Positions 13,381-25,012 of a DNA stretch of 64,000 nucleotides are shown here, in pieces. The notes below the pieces were generated by a model. The model was not told where the DNA came from. It did not search any database and was given only the letters and a program-made list of their open reading frames with translations. Both the position numbers and the translations under genes were made by a program. Source of the DNA: Meconema thalassinum (taxonomy: Eukaryota > Arthropoda > Insecta > Orthoptera > Tettigoniidae). The stretch spans positions 161,802,911 to 161,866,910 of the forward strand of contig OX336399.1 of the NCBI GenBank assembly GCA_946902985.2. The letters run 5' to 3'. Every line of letters begins with the position of its first letter. Position 1 is the first letter of the stretch.

Positions 13381-14110
13381 TTCAGCTCGGGAGGGAACGA
13401 GCACTTAGCGATAGCTCGCCGGTGACCCCAGCTCACGCTGCTCCTATAGAACCCAACTTTCAGCTCGGGAGGGAAAGAGCACTTAGCGATAGCTCGCCAG
13501 TGACCTCAGCTCACGCTGCTCCTATAGTACCCAACTTTCAGCTCGGGAGGGAAAGAGTACTTAGCGATAGCTCACTGGTGACCTCAGCTCACGCTGGTCC
13601 TATAGAACCCAACTTTCAGCTCGGGAGGGAAAGAGCACTTAGCGATAGCTCACTGGTGACCTTAGCTCACGCTGCTCCTGTAGTGCCCAACTTTCAGCTC
13701 GGGAGGGAAAGAGCACTTAGCGATAGCTCGCCGGTGACCTCAGCTCACGCTGCTCCTATAGTACCCAACTTTCAGCTCGGGAGGGAACGAGCACTTAGCG
13801 ATAGCTCGCCGGTGACCTCAGCTCACGCTGCTCCTATAGAACCCAACTTTCAGCTCGGGAGGGAAAGAGCACTTAGCGATAGCTCGCCAGTGACCTCAGC
13901 TCACGCTGCTCCTATAGTACCCAACTTTCAGCTCGGGAGGGAAAGAGTACTTAGCGATATCTCACTGGTGACCTCAGCTCACGCTGGTCCTATAGAACCC
14001 AACTTTCAGCTCGGGAGGGAAAGAGCACTTAGCGATAGCTCACTGGTGACCTTAGCTCACGCTGCTCCTGTAGTACCCAACTTTCAGCTCGGGAGGGAAA
14101 GAGCACTTTG
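13381..14110 (+). repeat. 390-bp (5-unit) higher-order repeat at array end
   Basis: Five consecutive units with rare markers (cacgctggtcc, a gtacttagcgata variant and a ctcctgtagt variant) occur at 13381-13770 and again from 13771, offset exactly 390 bp. It is the last ordered structure before the array decays at about 14140. Confidence 0.85.
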
Positions 14111-14142
14111 CAATAGCTCGCATGTGACCTCAGCTCACGCTG

Positions 14143-14816
14143 CTCTCTCCGTTATCCGTGCTCAGGCTCCCACTTATTCAAGCCGCTTCCACAAGTTTAG
14201 CGCGGTATATATAATTGTTCTCACTACGTTATCACTTTATTTTGACTTGGATTCTCTTCCTCTCTGCCTAAGATCGTTTCCAACTTTTTTTTCCTTTTTC
14301 TTTTCACATCATCTTCCCTCAGGTAGTGTCTGAGCTCCGGCTTATCCTACCACCCTATGACATGGATTTTGGTCTAGTTAAAAGTAAATTGAGGAAACAA
14401 GACAGGTGCTACACTGTAAAGGAAGTTGTATCTACGATTTTGTCCTCAACAAAACAAGGGAAATGTATTGTTCATCTTGTTCAAACAGAAGATATTTTGG
14501 ATTTCCAAAAGTGATGGCCACAATTTTACAGCATCTGAAGAGAGTGAGAAAGGAAAGAAGGGAAAAAGGGAGTTTCTTACACCATGAATTTATCCTCGAA
14601 AAGTCAAGAAAAGGAGAAGTCTCAGCATCTGACTTCTTTGATAGACTCCTGAGGAAAACGTTCCAGCTTATGTCGTGCATATCAGATTTGGTCAGTCTTC
14701 CAACGGAAAGAGCATTAAATTGAAGCTTATTATAACACAGGTCTACAAATATTAAAAAAATGGATTCAATAACTGATTTTGTATATTGAAAGTGTATGAA
14801 TTACGGAAATGTCTTC
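14143..14816. other. Unclassified AT-rich DNA after the satellite
   Basis: The satellite ends abruptly and is followed by pyrimidine-rich then AT-rich sequence. Short plus-strand open frames exist (about 62 codons to 14514, and about 105 codons overlapping to 14723 in another frame), but I recognise no domain in them. They may be decayed transposon coding sequence. I see no RNA gene here. Confidence 0.4.
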
Positions 14817-14830
14817 TATGGTCCTGTATC

Positions 14831-15124
14831 GCCAGCCCCGTGGTGTTGGGGTAGCGCGCCTGCCTCTCACCCGGAGGCCCCGGGTTCGATCCCCGGCTCC
14901 GTCAGGGATTTTAAAACTGACGTGAGGGTTGGAATGGGGTGCACTCAGATTCGTGAGGACAACTGAGTAGCTGTCTGACAGTGAGACAGCGCCCCGATCA
15001 CGAATACCAATATTAACGGCCGAGGGGACCCGACGCGCTGATCACGCGTCACCCTAATATCAGCAGGCCAAATGGCTGGGCAGCGGTCGGTTGGTCGGCC
15101 TTAGCCCGTCATGGGCTTTTTTTG
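14831..15124 (+). mobile_element. tRNA-derived SINE, family SA (copy 1)
   Basis: The head resembles a tRNA gene with an A-box-like tggtgttgggg and a good B box, ggttcgatccc. The tctcaccc in the anticodon region suggests a tRNA-Glu(CTC)-like ancestor, which is inference. The body carries a block shared with family E (a ggaatggggtgcactcag segment), and the element ends in a short T run. It is bounded by a perfect 14-bp target duplication, tatggtcctgtatc, at 14817-14830 and 15125-15138, so both ends are exact. A second copy lies at 51553-51944. Confidence 0.93.
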
Positions 15125-15138
15125 TATGGTCCTGTATC

Positions 15139-15540
15139 ACATCACGTTTTAAAAAAAACTACATAAAGAAATCATTACAAGATGCGTGAATTCGAAAATC
15201 TGCATTGAATTGTTTCTTTATAGCAGGCATAGTTTAGCACATGAAAATAATAAACACATTAACTTAAGACATATTGTAACAAATACAAAACAGTTTGAGT
15301 TCACTTGTATGATTAAGTCAATGGAACCGTTGTCGCTTGGATGCAAAGCTTCTCATAGTGCTTTTCCTCTTGTTCACTCTAGTAGGATCATCACGTTTTA
15401 TCAGCCAATTGTGAAGTGTTGCAATATCTTGTTAGTCAAAATTACTGCAATTATTAAAAAAAATGGTAGGTGATAGGACAAAAGTGAGGGCACTTCTGAA
15501 TTCAGATGAACAATGTTCATGTAATATGTACATCTATACC
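15139..15540. other. Intergenic DNA, nothing recognised
   Basis: AT-rich sequence with only short open frames and no repeat shared with the rest of the window that I could see. Confidence 0.4.
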
Positions 15541-15711
15541 AATATAATAAAGCTGAAAAATTTGTGTGTTTGTGGGTTTGTGTGTTTGTGTGTTTGTAGG
15601 TTTAAACGCGCTAATCTCTGGAACTACCAGTCGGATTCAAAAAAATATTTTTGTATATGAAAGCCAGATTCAAGAGGAATAGTTTAGGCTATGTTAAATT
15701 TCGGACAGACA
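15541..15711 (+). repeat. GTTT-rich leader of a dispersed repeat
   Basis: A (gtgtttgt)-type stretch at about 15563-15600 is followed by a segment with gcgctaatctctggaacta and a tcggattcaaaaa motif. Such text is common in interspersed insect repeats, but I cannot name the family. It leads directly into the 126-bp array. Confidence 0.45.
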
Positions 15712-16636
15712 ACTACATTCCCTGCATTTAGGCCCTTTGGCACAAATCTACACCATTTCACCGATCTGAACCAAAATTTGTATACTTAGCCTTAGGAACC
15801 CTGCGAGTAACACTGTTTACATGAAATTTCTGACAGACCACTCCAATCCCTTCATGTATGCCCTTTGGCACAAATCTACACCGTTTCACCGATCTGAACC
15901 AAAATTTGTATACTTACCGGAACCAAAATGTGTATACTTGCCCGATGAAACCCTGCGAGTAACACTGTCTACATGAAATTTATGACATACCAGTCCATTC
16001 CCTGCATTTAGGCTCTTTGGCACAAATCCACACCGTTTCACCAATTTATCCAAAAATAATTACCCTTTGGAACTCTGCGAATAACACTGTCTGCATAAAA
16101 TTTCGGACAGACTACTTCACTCCCTGCATTTAGGCTATTTGGCACAAATCTACACCGTTTCACCAATCTGAACCAAAATGTGTATACTTACCCTTTGGAA
16201 ACCTGCGAGTAACACTGTCTACTTGAAATTTATGAAAGACCAGTCCATTCCCTGCATTTAGGCCCTTGGCACAAATCTACACCTTCTCACCGATCTTAAC
16301 CAAAATGTGTATACTTACCCTTTGGAGCCCTGCGAGTAACACTGTTTACAAGCAATTTCGGACAGACCACTCAATTCCCTGCATTTATGCTCTTTCGCAC
16401 AAATCTACACCTTTCACCTATCTGAACCAAAATTTTATACTTACCCTCTGGAACCCTGCGAGTAACATTGTCTGCATGAAATTTCGGACAGATCACTCCA
16501 TTCCCTGCATTTAGGCCCTTTGACAAAAATCTACACCGTTTCACCGATCTGAACCAAAATTTGTATACTTACCCTTTGGAACCCTGCGAGTAACACTGTC
16601 TGCATGAAATTTCGGACAGACCACTCCATTCCCTGA
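15712..16636 (+). repeat. 126-bp tandem array, about 7 copies
   Basis: The marker ccctgcgagtaacac or close variants recurs near 15799, 15951, 16072, 16201, 16328, 16454 and 16580, giving spacings of about 121-129 bp. One interval is 152 bp because of a small internal duplication around 15905-15935. Each unit also has ggcacaaatctacacc, accaaaatttgtatact and a gacagaccac segment. The array ends at about 16636. Confidence 0.9.
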
Positions 16637-17399
16637 TAACTAAAGTCCCCGATTCTTGGATGTCACGAGTAATCTCGACAACCACTGGATGGATTTTGAT
16701 GCGGTTTTCACCATTCTGTAAAGGATATCTCGAGGAATAAAAGTTATTTATGATCAAAGGAAGCGAAGAAGTAACGATTTCAGTGAAAACGTCGAAAGAA
16801 GACCTGGTGTCCGTTCGCTTTGTAAGCTTACGCTGGGCAAACCGTTAAAAATATCAATACACTATGAGTGTAAGAATTGTTCAGCATAAAAGTTCTACAG
16901 AAACGTCCGCGAGAGCATGTCGCTATCTTCAATACATTGCCCACTATATGTGTTTTTACGTTTTCATTCCTTACAACAATCTCCATTCAATTACTGAGGT
17001 GACAGTTTACGAGCTATCACCCCAGTTACAGCCTAGCTAGAGGGCGAGCCTATTACCGCAGATATAGCCAGCAGCAAACTGTCGAGTAGCGTTGAGTTAA
17101 GACTTCAGAGAAGAGTGGATGTGTTTGGAGTTTCGCTGGAAGTGCAACTCGGCTTTTCTTCATTTCGCCTGTGAACTTTCCGTTCCGCAAAATACACAGT
17201 CAAGTTTCATGCACCTCGCCATTCTTAAATTCCGACTGACAAGAATTCGTTGCACATGCAACTCCATGATAATATGATTAATAGTTCAGTCAGTGATTTT
17301 AACCCAGCATGCCGAGAGGTTGTTTTGACATCGAAAAAAAGAGCGCTTATCACTTAATGCATTCATAACTACTTCCCGTGCGAAGATAGTTTTATAGTT
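16637..17399. other. Unclassified, possible 3' part of the same dispersed repeat
   Basis: Follows the 126-bp array without an obvious break. The stretch with atggattttgatgcggtttt (about 16689) resembles text often found in interspersed repeats. No open frame or RNA gene is recognised. Confidence 0.35.
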
Positions 17400-18900
17400 G
17401 CTAGTTTTATAGAAATTGCTCCAGCTATTTCGATTTTATTAAGGGAAAACACACACTCGGACAGAACGTAATTTCATAAGCCCATTTTTAGCCTACTGTT
17501 CACATTTTGCAAAAATGAGGATAAAGTAGACTTATGAGATCGATCCGGGAAAATGTGTGTCTGTCTGTCTGTCCTTCTGTCTGTCTGGCTGTGTGTGTGT
17601 GTCCCCTATCAACTCCTAAACGGCTGCAGAAATCAAAACCAAATTTAGTATGAGTAAAGATCTATACCGGAATATCTCACATCCATATTTGAAAATAATG
17701 TCAGTGTTACCAAATGCTGAAAAACGCACTAGAAATTTGAGCTCCATGATGGATATCTTGGAAGGTATGCATGGGAGCTATTTAAAAATTGGCACACGTA
17801 TAGATAATGATATTTCAGTTTAATTTCCAGGAAGCCATACATGGTAGTGTTGCCAAAATGATCATAAGCCTGCTGATAGGTCAACATTTTAAATGCATAT
17901 AACTTCTACACTAGCAATTGGATTTCAACCAAATTTAGTATGTAATATGTCTACATAAACAGATATGACTGAGCGTATTCTTAAGAGTCACCAGGGCTGC
18001 CAAGTGTTAATAATGGCTCCTATTTTTTTATCCAAATACCAATATATCAGAAAGTATGCAAGCCGACAGCTTTAAACTACGCACTCGTATAGTACCTGAC
18101 ATTTTAGATAAATTTGGAGTAACATATATACGTCAGTTATACCAATATGATTATAAGCCTGCTGATAGGACCAATTTTTAAATACATGTAACTTCTATAC
18201 TATCAGTTGGATTTCAGCCAAATTTCGTATGTGCTATGTGTAACATAACAGATATGACTATAAGTATTCTTAATAGCAATCAGGGCTCCCAACTGTTAAT
18301 AAATGCTGTCTATATTTTCTTATCCTAATATCAATATATCAGAAACTCTATAATTTGCACACGTATAGCACCTGACATTCTAGATTAATTTGGAGTAACT
18401 AATATAAGTCAGTGCTGCCAACATGAATCTATGCATGCTGATAGGTCCAATTTTAAAATACATGTAACTTCTATACTAACAAATGGATTTCATCCAAAAT
18501 TGGCACAACAAGATATCATAATATTTCAGATAATTTCTGACCAGCACACGCATGACATCGTTGCCAACATGCTTTTACGCGTGCTGATAGATCCAGTGTC
18601 TAACTGCATGTAACGTCCATTGGACTTCAACCAAATTTTGTATTCTGTAGCTAAAAGATGGAACTAAGAATATATTCAGTCATCAGGGCTGCCAATTGTA
18701 GTGCTCTATTAGACTACATTATACCAGGTATATTTCGAACTAATTAGACATTTATATACTACCAGATTAATTTCGTCATTATTCTAGATAGGTTAATATA
18801 CTGTAGATTAATCATTGGCATGAAACTTTATTTTAAGAAAAGTAGGCTCTTTAGTTCGTCACGGAACTTCTTGTTTATACAATGAAAATAGGCTTAAAAT
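17400..18900 (+). mobile_element. Family B element, 3' tail only, split by A1
   Basis: 17400-17489 matches the 3' tail of family B: an attgctccagc motif, a gattttatta motif, then acacaca, and tcataagccc at the start of the 3' hairpin. The other half of the hairpin, tgaaaataggct, lies at 18883-18894, on the far side of the A1 element. The B copy is truncated at its 5' side, and A1 interrupts it at the hairpin apex. Confidence 0.75.
17490..18875 (-). mobile_element. Family A Helitron-like non-autonomous element (A1)
   Basis: About 1.39 kb. Read on the minus strand it starts aacaagaagttccgtgacg, continues to a subterminal gagcctacttttc-type repeat, has an AT-rich body of degenerate units of about 289 bp, a (CAGA)n microsatellite near the 3' end, and ends in a hairpin containing gtaggct. 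These are the features of Helentron-associated elements (HINE/DINE-1). It has no coding capacity. It lies within the 3' hairpin of a B-type tail (17400-17489 plus 18876-18900). Confidence 0.8.
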
Positions 18901-19352
18901 AATGTGAACATGATTATTTTATAGAATCAAGACACAAATTCTTCTAAACATTCTGTTCGATGTAACAATTCCAACTTCAGTTTGCTTTATGCGCCCCTGA
19001 TGAATTTAAAACGCTATGAAAGACTATATTTGGCAACCCTGTCCACTTAACTCCAGCTCCAGGAGATGTTAAAATAACCCAGCTGTGGCCTAATTGGTGG
19101 CGCCTTCACCCAGCATGCGGTCACAGAGTTAAGTGCCCTCATTAGAGTCCAGGCTTGGCCTGCTTGCATAATGCTAACGAGGAAATGTATGTCCACTTGA
19201 TCAAGCGACAAGGCGAGGGGATCTCCTTCCTGCTAGCAAACGGCACGGCATCCGTTAGGCCCTTTCCCTTAGGGAGGGAGATACTGTAGAACATTCCCTT
19301 AGGGAAGAAACTAGGAACTAAGATAAAGAACGTCAACATGACATAGAAGTCT
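18901..19352. other. Unclassified intergenic DNA
   Basis: No open frame of note and no repeat that I recognise. A cccttaggga palindrome occurs twice near 19266 and 19297. Confidence 0.35.
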
Positions 19353-19396
19353 CTATTTTCATAATAAAATATATATATTATTTATTATGAAAATAG
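19353..19396. repeat. Perfect 16-bp inverted repeat with AT loop
   Basis: Arms ctattttcataataaa (19353-19368) and its exact reverse complement (19381-19396) flank 12 bp of AT-only sequence. It sits at the 5' edge of the LINE fragment that follows. Confidence 0.85.
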
Positions 19397-20011
19397 TAAA
19401 TGCAGTTAAATACCTTGGGATCACTTTACAGACTACCGGAACATTCAGACTACACATCCAAGACAGAGCAGTGGCTTGCTTGAAAGCCATGTACGACATT
19501 ATCAATCTACAGCAGCTATCCTTAAAAACAGCTATGCATCTGTTTGACGCAAAGATCCTACCAATTCTCACGTACGGGATCCACTTGATATGGGACCGAC
19601 TAACGAAGAGAGATCTGGCGACCATCGAAAGAGTTAAAGCCCAAATCCTGAAAACTTTAATGGACATCTCAAAATACACGCGCCCCGCCTAACATATGAA
19701 TTAGCACGGGAACCCTTCCTCGTCGAAGAAATCAGGACAAAATTACAGCTTCCATCAACAAAGAATGCTGAAGCGCACCTAGCAGAGACAAGAGAGAAGG
19801 CATTCCGCTAGAATTTTACAGCACGGATGCCAAGATCAACCGGAACTGGACCAGCGCCAATCAGAAACTAAGACATGTGGTGATAAAGTTAGCAGTGCAT
19901 GGGTACCACCATAAAATATGCAAAAACATGTCCTACCACGCCCCAAATGAACTCTGCGTTTGCTCGTTATGTGACCAGTTCTGTGACACATATCACATCA
20001 CACGATGTAAA
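19384..20011 (+). pseudogene. Non-LTR retrotransposon fragment, C-terminal RT/thumb region
   Basis: The translation at 19387-19692 contains KYLGITLQ, a HIQDRAVACLKAM segment and ILTYGIHLIW. This is the order expected just downstream of the polymerase core in LINE reverse transcriptases (YLG, then YG..lW). After a stop, 19877-20010 carries a CCHC-like C..C....D.YHI..C knuckle typical of LINE C-termini. The reading frame is broken by stops between 19692 and 19877. The 5' part with the catalytic FADD is absent, and the 3' side is cut by insertion of element A2. It is a dead fragment; I do not assign the clade. Confidence 0.75.
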
Positions 20012-20233
20012 AACAAGAAGTTCCGTGACGAACTAAAGAGCCTACTTTTCATGACAATGATTATTCTACAATACATGAACCTATCTAGAATAATGACGAA
20101 ATTAAGTTGGTAATATCGAAATGTTGAATTAGTTCGAAATATACCTGGTATAATGAAGCCTAATATAGCATTACAGTTGGCAGCCCTGGAGACTGAATAT
20201 ATTCTTCGTTCCATCTCTTAGGTACAGAATTAA

Positions 20234-22053
20234 AACAAGTAGTTCCGTAAAGAACTATACAGCCTATTTTCATATATCCTGCTCATGTTAATTTCTTCTA
20301 ACAACATACAAAATTTCAGTTTAATTGCTGTAACAGATTCGTAGATATTGAGAACCGTCTAAATATTTCAGATTGTCGCCAGGTTGGATTTTTATTTTTG
20401 TACTATTACATTAAGATTATTGTGTACGTGTGGTATTCAAACTTCAATCGCATGATTAGAACACAAGAAGTAAAAACGAGATTTTAAAATTACGCACAGC
20501 AGCCATCTTGTGATTATGCAAACAATTGAAATAAATTAGATGCCAGTGGATCAACATTTGTATAAGCATTTAACGTGCAACGTTTAACAGCACTCGGATA
20601 GTTAATTCGCGAGAATCGTCCATTTAAATATTTATACTTCGCGTCGCCGCCATGTTGGATTTGTGCTCACCAGGTTAATGAAAGTCCTATAGGTGAACAT
20701 ATATTCATAGTCTCTATGAACATAAAAAAAATCAGTTTGGTTGCTGTAAAAGTTTCATAGATATTGAGAACCGTCTAAATATTTCGGAAGCTCGCCATTT
20801 AGGATTGTTATATGTATAGGCCATTAGAATTATGTACCATTCAAGGACAATTATTGCCTAGGTTCATTATTCAAACTTTCACTTCGATCGCATGATTACG
20901 ACACAAGAAATAAAAACTTAATTTTAAAATTCCGCACAGCCGCCATCTTGAGGTTATGTAAACAATTGATTTAAATTAGATGGCAGTGCATTACAATCTG
21001 CAAAATCATTTACTGTACCACATTTCACTGCGCTCAGAGAGTTAAATCACGAGAAAAGTCTATTAAAATATTTCAAATTCGCTTGGTCGCCATGTTCGTT
21101 TTTTACTTTACAAGTTTATGAAATATACATAGATAAACTTGTACCAGTACCCTTTATCACCGTACAAAATTGCAGGGTAATATCTGTAATAGTTTCGGAG
21201 ATATAGAATGTCAGTGAAATATTTCGCACAGCCGCCATTTTGAGGTTATGTAAACAATTGAACTAAATTAGACTCCAGTGCATTACTATGTGTATAAACA
21301 CTTGCTGTACCTAGTTTCATTACGTTTGGATGGTTAAATCGTGAGAAAAGTCTATTTAAAAGTCTCAAATTCGCTTGGTCGCCATGTTCGTTTTCTACTT
21401 TACAAGTTTATGAAATATACATAGGTAAACTTGTATCAGTACCCTTTATCACCGTACTAAATTGCAGGGTGATATCTGTAATAGTTTCGGAGATATAGAA
21501 TGTCAGTGAAATATTTCGCACAGCCGCCATTTTGAAGTTATGTAAACAATTGAACTAAATTAGACTCCAGTGCATTACAATGTGTATAAACATTTGCTGT
21601 ACCAAGTTTCATTACGTGTGGATAGTTAAATCGCGAGAAAAGTCTATTTAAAAGTCTCAACTTCGCTTGACCGCCATGTTGGTTTTGAAGTCACCAGGTT
21701 TTTGAAAGTCTCATAGGTGAACTTCTAGTGGTACTCTTTATCACCGGACACAATTTCAGGGCTATATCGGTAATAGTTTCGGAGATATTGAATGCTAGTG
21801 AAATATTTCGCACAGCCGCCATTTTGCATTGGTGAGACGTAACAAAATTTGAAGGGCACGGTCGAGGTCACCGGGAATAGTGCTATGAACATACCGAGTT
21901 TCATTGAAATCGCTCCAGCCGTTTAGATTTTATTAGGGGGGGGACACACACACGAATCACACACACACACACACGCACACACACACGCACACACACACGG
22001 ACAAAAGGTGATCTCATAAGCCTATTTTTTCAAAATTGAAAATAGGCTAAAAA
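20234..22053 (+). mobile_element. Family B Helitron-like non-autonomous element (B1)
   Basis: Starts aacaagtagttccg, followed by the subterminal repeat agcctattttca. The body has tandem units of 292 bp, marked by gcacagccgcca at about 20934, 21226, 21518 and 21810. Near the 3' end are gaaatcgctccagccgttta, a run of G, a (CA)n tract, and a hairpin agcctatttt...aaaataggct at 22020-22048. It is inserted in A2. There is no open frame of interest. Confidence 0.85.
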
Positions 22054-23212
22054 TGGTTGAAGTCCAATGGACGTTACATGCAGTTAGACATTGGATCTAT
22101 CAGCACGCGTAAAAGCATGTTGGCAACAATGGCATGCATGTGCTGGTCAGAAATAGCCTAATCTGAAATATTATGATATCTTGTTGTGCCAATTTTCGAC
22201 GAAATCCATTTGTTAGTATATAAGATACATGTATTTTAAAATTGGACATATCGGCAGGCATAGAATCATGTTGGCAGCACTGACTTATATTAATTATTCC
22301 AAATTAATCTAGAATGGCAGGTGCTATAGGTGTGCAAAATATACGGCTGTTGGCAAGCATACTTCCTGATATATTGATATTAGGTAAAAAAATATAGACA
22401 GCATTTATTAATAGTTGGCAGCCCTGATTGCTCTTAAGAATACTTATAGTCATATCTGTTATGTTACACATATGCACATACGAAATTTGGATGAACTCCA
22501 ACTGATAGTATAGAAGTTACATGTATTTCAAAATCGGCCCTATCAGCAGGCTTAGAATCATGTTGGTAGAACTGAAGTATATAAGTTACTCCAAAATTAA
22601 TCTAAAATGTCAGGTACTATACGTGTGCATAGTTTAAAGCTGTCGGCTTGCCTACTTTCTGATATATTGGTATTAGGATAAAAGAATAGAAGGAGCCATT
22701 ATTAACAGTTGGCAGCCCTGGTGGCTCTTAAGAATACGCTCAGTGATATATGTTTATATACAGATATTACATACAAAAGTTGGTTGAAATCCAATTGATA
22801 GTGTAGAAGTTATAGGCATTTAAAAAAATGACTTATCAGAAGGCTTAAAATTATTTTGGCAACACTGTCATATATGTCCTCCTGGAAATTAAACTAAATT
22901 AGTGTTATCTACATGTGTGCCAATTTTAGAATAGCTCCCATGCATACCTTCCAAGATATCCAACATCGAGCTCAAATTTCTAGTGCGTTTTTTCAGCAGT
23001 TGGTAGCACTGACATCATTTTCAAATATGGACGTGAGATATTCCGGTATACATGTTTACTCATACTAAATTTGGTTTCGATTTCCGCAGCCGTTTAGGAG
23101 TTGATAGGGGGGGACACACACGGCCAGACAGACAGACAGACAGACGAAGGACAGACAGACAGACACACATTTTCCCGGATCGATCTCATAAGTCTACTTT
23201 CTCCTCATTTTT

Positions 23213-24583
23213 AGCCTACTTTTCACATTTTGCAAAAATTAGGAAAAAGTAGACTTATGAGATCGGGCAAATGTGTGTCTGTCTGTCTGTCTGTCCTTCT
23301 GTCTGTCTGTCTGTCTGGCTGTGTGTGCCCCCCCCCCCTATCAACTCCTAAACGGCTGCAGCAATATAAACAAAATTTGGTAGGAGTAAAGATCTATACC
23401 TGAATATCTCATGGCCATATTTGAAAATGATGTCAGTTGCAACCGACTGCTGAAAAATCGCAATTTAAATTTGAGCTCAATGTTGGATATCCTGGAAGGT
23501 ATGAATGGGAGCTATTTCAAAATTGGCACACGATTAGATAGTAATATTGCAGTTTAATTTCAAGGAGGCCATACATGGCAGTGTTGCCAAAATGATTGTA
23601 AGCCTGCTGATAGATCCAAAATTTAAATGCATATAACTTCTACACTATCAATTGGATTTCAACCAAATTTTGTATGTAATATGTGTACATAAACATATAT
23701 GACTGAGCGTATTCTTAAGAGCCACCAGGGCTGCCAACTGTTAATAAATGCTCTCATTTTTTAAATCCAAATACCCATATATCAGAAAGTATAAAAGCCG
23801 ACAGCTTTAAACTATGCACACGTATAGTACCTGACATTCTATATTAATTTGGAGTAACTTATATACGTCAGTGCTGCCAACATGATTCTAAGCCTGCTGA
23901 GGTTTCCAACTTTAAATACATGTAACTTCTATACTATCATATGGATTTCAACCAAATTTTGTGTGTGCTCTGTGTACCATAATAGATATGACTATGCCGA
24001 TTTTTAAGAGTAAACAGGGCTGCCAACTGTTAATAAATACTGCCTCTATTTTTGTTATCCTAATATCAATATATCAGAAAGTATGCAAGCCAATAGCTCT
24101 AAACTTTGCACACGTATAGTACCTGGCATCTAGATTAATTTGGTGTAACTAATATATGTCAGTGCTGCCAACATGATTCTAAGCCTGCTGATAGGTCCAA
24201 TTTAAAATGCATGTAACTTCTATACTAACAAATGGATTTCATTCAAAATTGACACAATAATAGATCATATTATTTCAGATTATTTCTGACAAATACATGT
24301 ATGTCATTGTTGCCAACATGATTTTACGCGCGCTGTTAGATCCAATGTTTAACTGCATGTAACGTCCATGCTATGTATTGGACTTCAACTAAATTTTGTA
24401 TTCTGTACCTTAAGAGATGGAATTAAGAATATATTCAGTCACCAGGGCTGCCAACTGTAGTTCTCTATTATTACCAACTTAATATCGTCATTATTCTAGA
24501 TAGATCCATATAGATTAATCATTGGCATGGATCTTAAATTTTAAGAAAAGTAGGCTCTTTAGTTCGTCACGGAACTTCTTGTT
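23213..24583 (-). mobile_element. Family A element (A3) inserted in the A2 hairpin
   Basis: Complete A copy of 1,371 bp in minus orientation. On the plus strand it runs from agcctacttttcacatttt to ggaacttcttgtt. Host A2 sequence resumes immediately at 24584 with gcaaaatg. The uninterrupted host in A4 reads tcatttttgcaaaatg, so the insertion point is exactly at the hairpin apex, with no target duplication needed. Confidence 0.87.
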
Positions 24584-24610
24584 GCAAAATGTGGAAAGTA
24601 GGCTAATAAC

Positions 24611-25012
24611 CAGAAATCACTGTGTGAATATGGCAAGTACTAACATTTAAACTGAACAAAGCATCATACAGTGTTGCTCTATTTCACAAATAACATTCAA
24701 TTCACAATATAATGACTGGTCAGGAATGAATGCCTTAATACTGGATCATGATGTCTTCACATCAATTAACTCTTTTGTAACATGTTTGTTTTACTAGTGT
24801 AAATCTATGTTATGCACATTCGTGCGCGCTTTTCTGTTAATAATAATATTTTCATAATCTCACCACTAATCAGATTATTGTTGTTAGTTTTTATTTGTGG
24901 GGCTTGAACATTGTGATAATTTTGCCCCGTGTATTTGGCTTAGAATTTGTCTGATAACCGTTGCATTTGTGGTGTATGTAGTAATGGATGATTTGTAATT
25001 TATATAAGGCTT
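24611..25012. other. Unclassified AT-rich DNA
   Basis: No repeat shared within the window, open frame or RNA gene was seen. Confidence 0.35.

Larger units (their letters stand above)
1..14142 (+). repeat. 78-bp satellite array (about 180 units, open at left edge)
   Basis: The unit is 78 bp and recurs head to tail from the first base to about 14142, where the last degenerate unit gives way to AT-rich DNA. Units differ by scattered substitutions and occasional 1-bp indels. One forward frame is open (26 codons, since 78 is divisible by 3), and open stretches reach 589 codons. These stretches can only begin at GTG codons, they are broken repeatedly by frameshifts and by a CAG-to-GAG/TGA change, and many substitutions between units change the amino acid. 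With 26 codons per unit, at least one of six frames staying open is expected by chance. I therefore call it non-coding satellite DNA. It continues beyond the left edge, so total length is unknown. Confidence 0.97.
20012..24610 (+). mobile_element. Family A element (A2), split by B1 and A3
   Basis: Three pieces read in order as one A element: 20012-20230 (5' end aacaagaagttccgtgacg to the cttaggtacagaat region), 22054-23212 (from ggttgaagtccaatgg to the 3' microsatellite and the first half of the hairpin), and 24584-24610 (gcaaaatgtgg and the second half of the hairpin with gtaggct). Intact copy A4 confirms the continuity. B1 fills the first gap and A3 the second. A2 itself truncates the LINE fragment ending at 20011. 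Confidence 0.82.

Noticed and set aside
1..14142. CENP-B box-like motif in the satellite unit
   Set aside because: tttcagctcggga superficially resembles the core but lacks the required A..CGGG spacing and the TTCG half.
1..14142. CRISPR-like array
   Set aside because: Units are contiguous without unique spacers, and the DNA is clearly eukaryotic.
102..14333. A giant repeat protein encoded by the satellite
   Set aside because: No ATG starts in the open frame, repeated frameshifts and stops, and no conservation pattern visible; an open frame in a 78-bp repeat is expected by chance.
14831..14905. Functional tRNA-Glu gene
   Set aside because: The A-box side is degenerate, there is no proper acceptor stem, and the segment is the head of a SINE with body and TSD.
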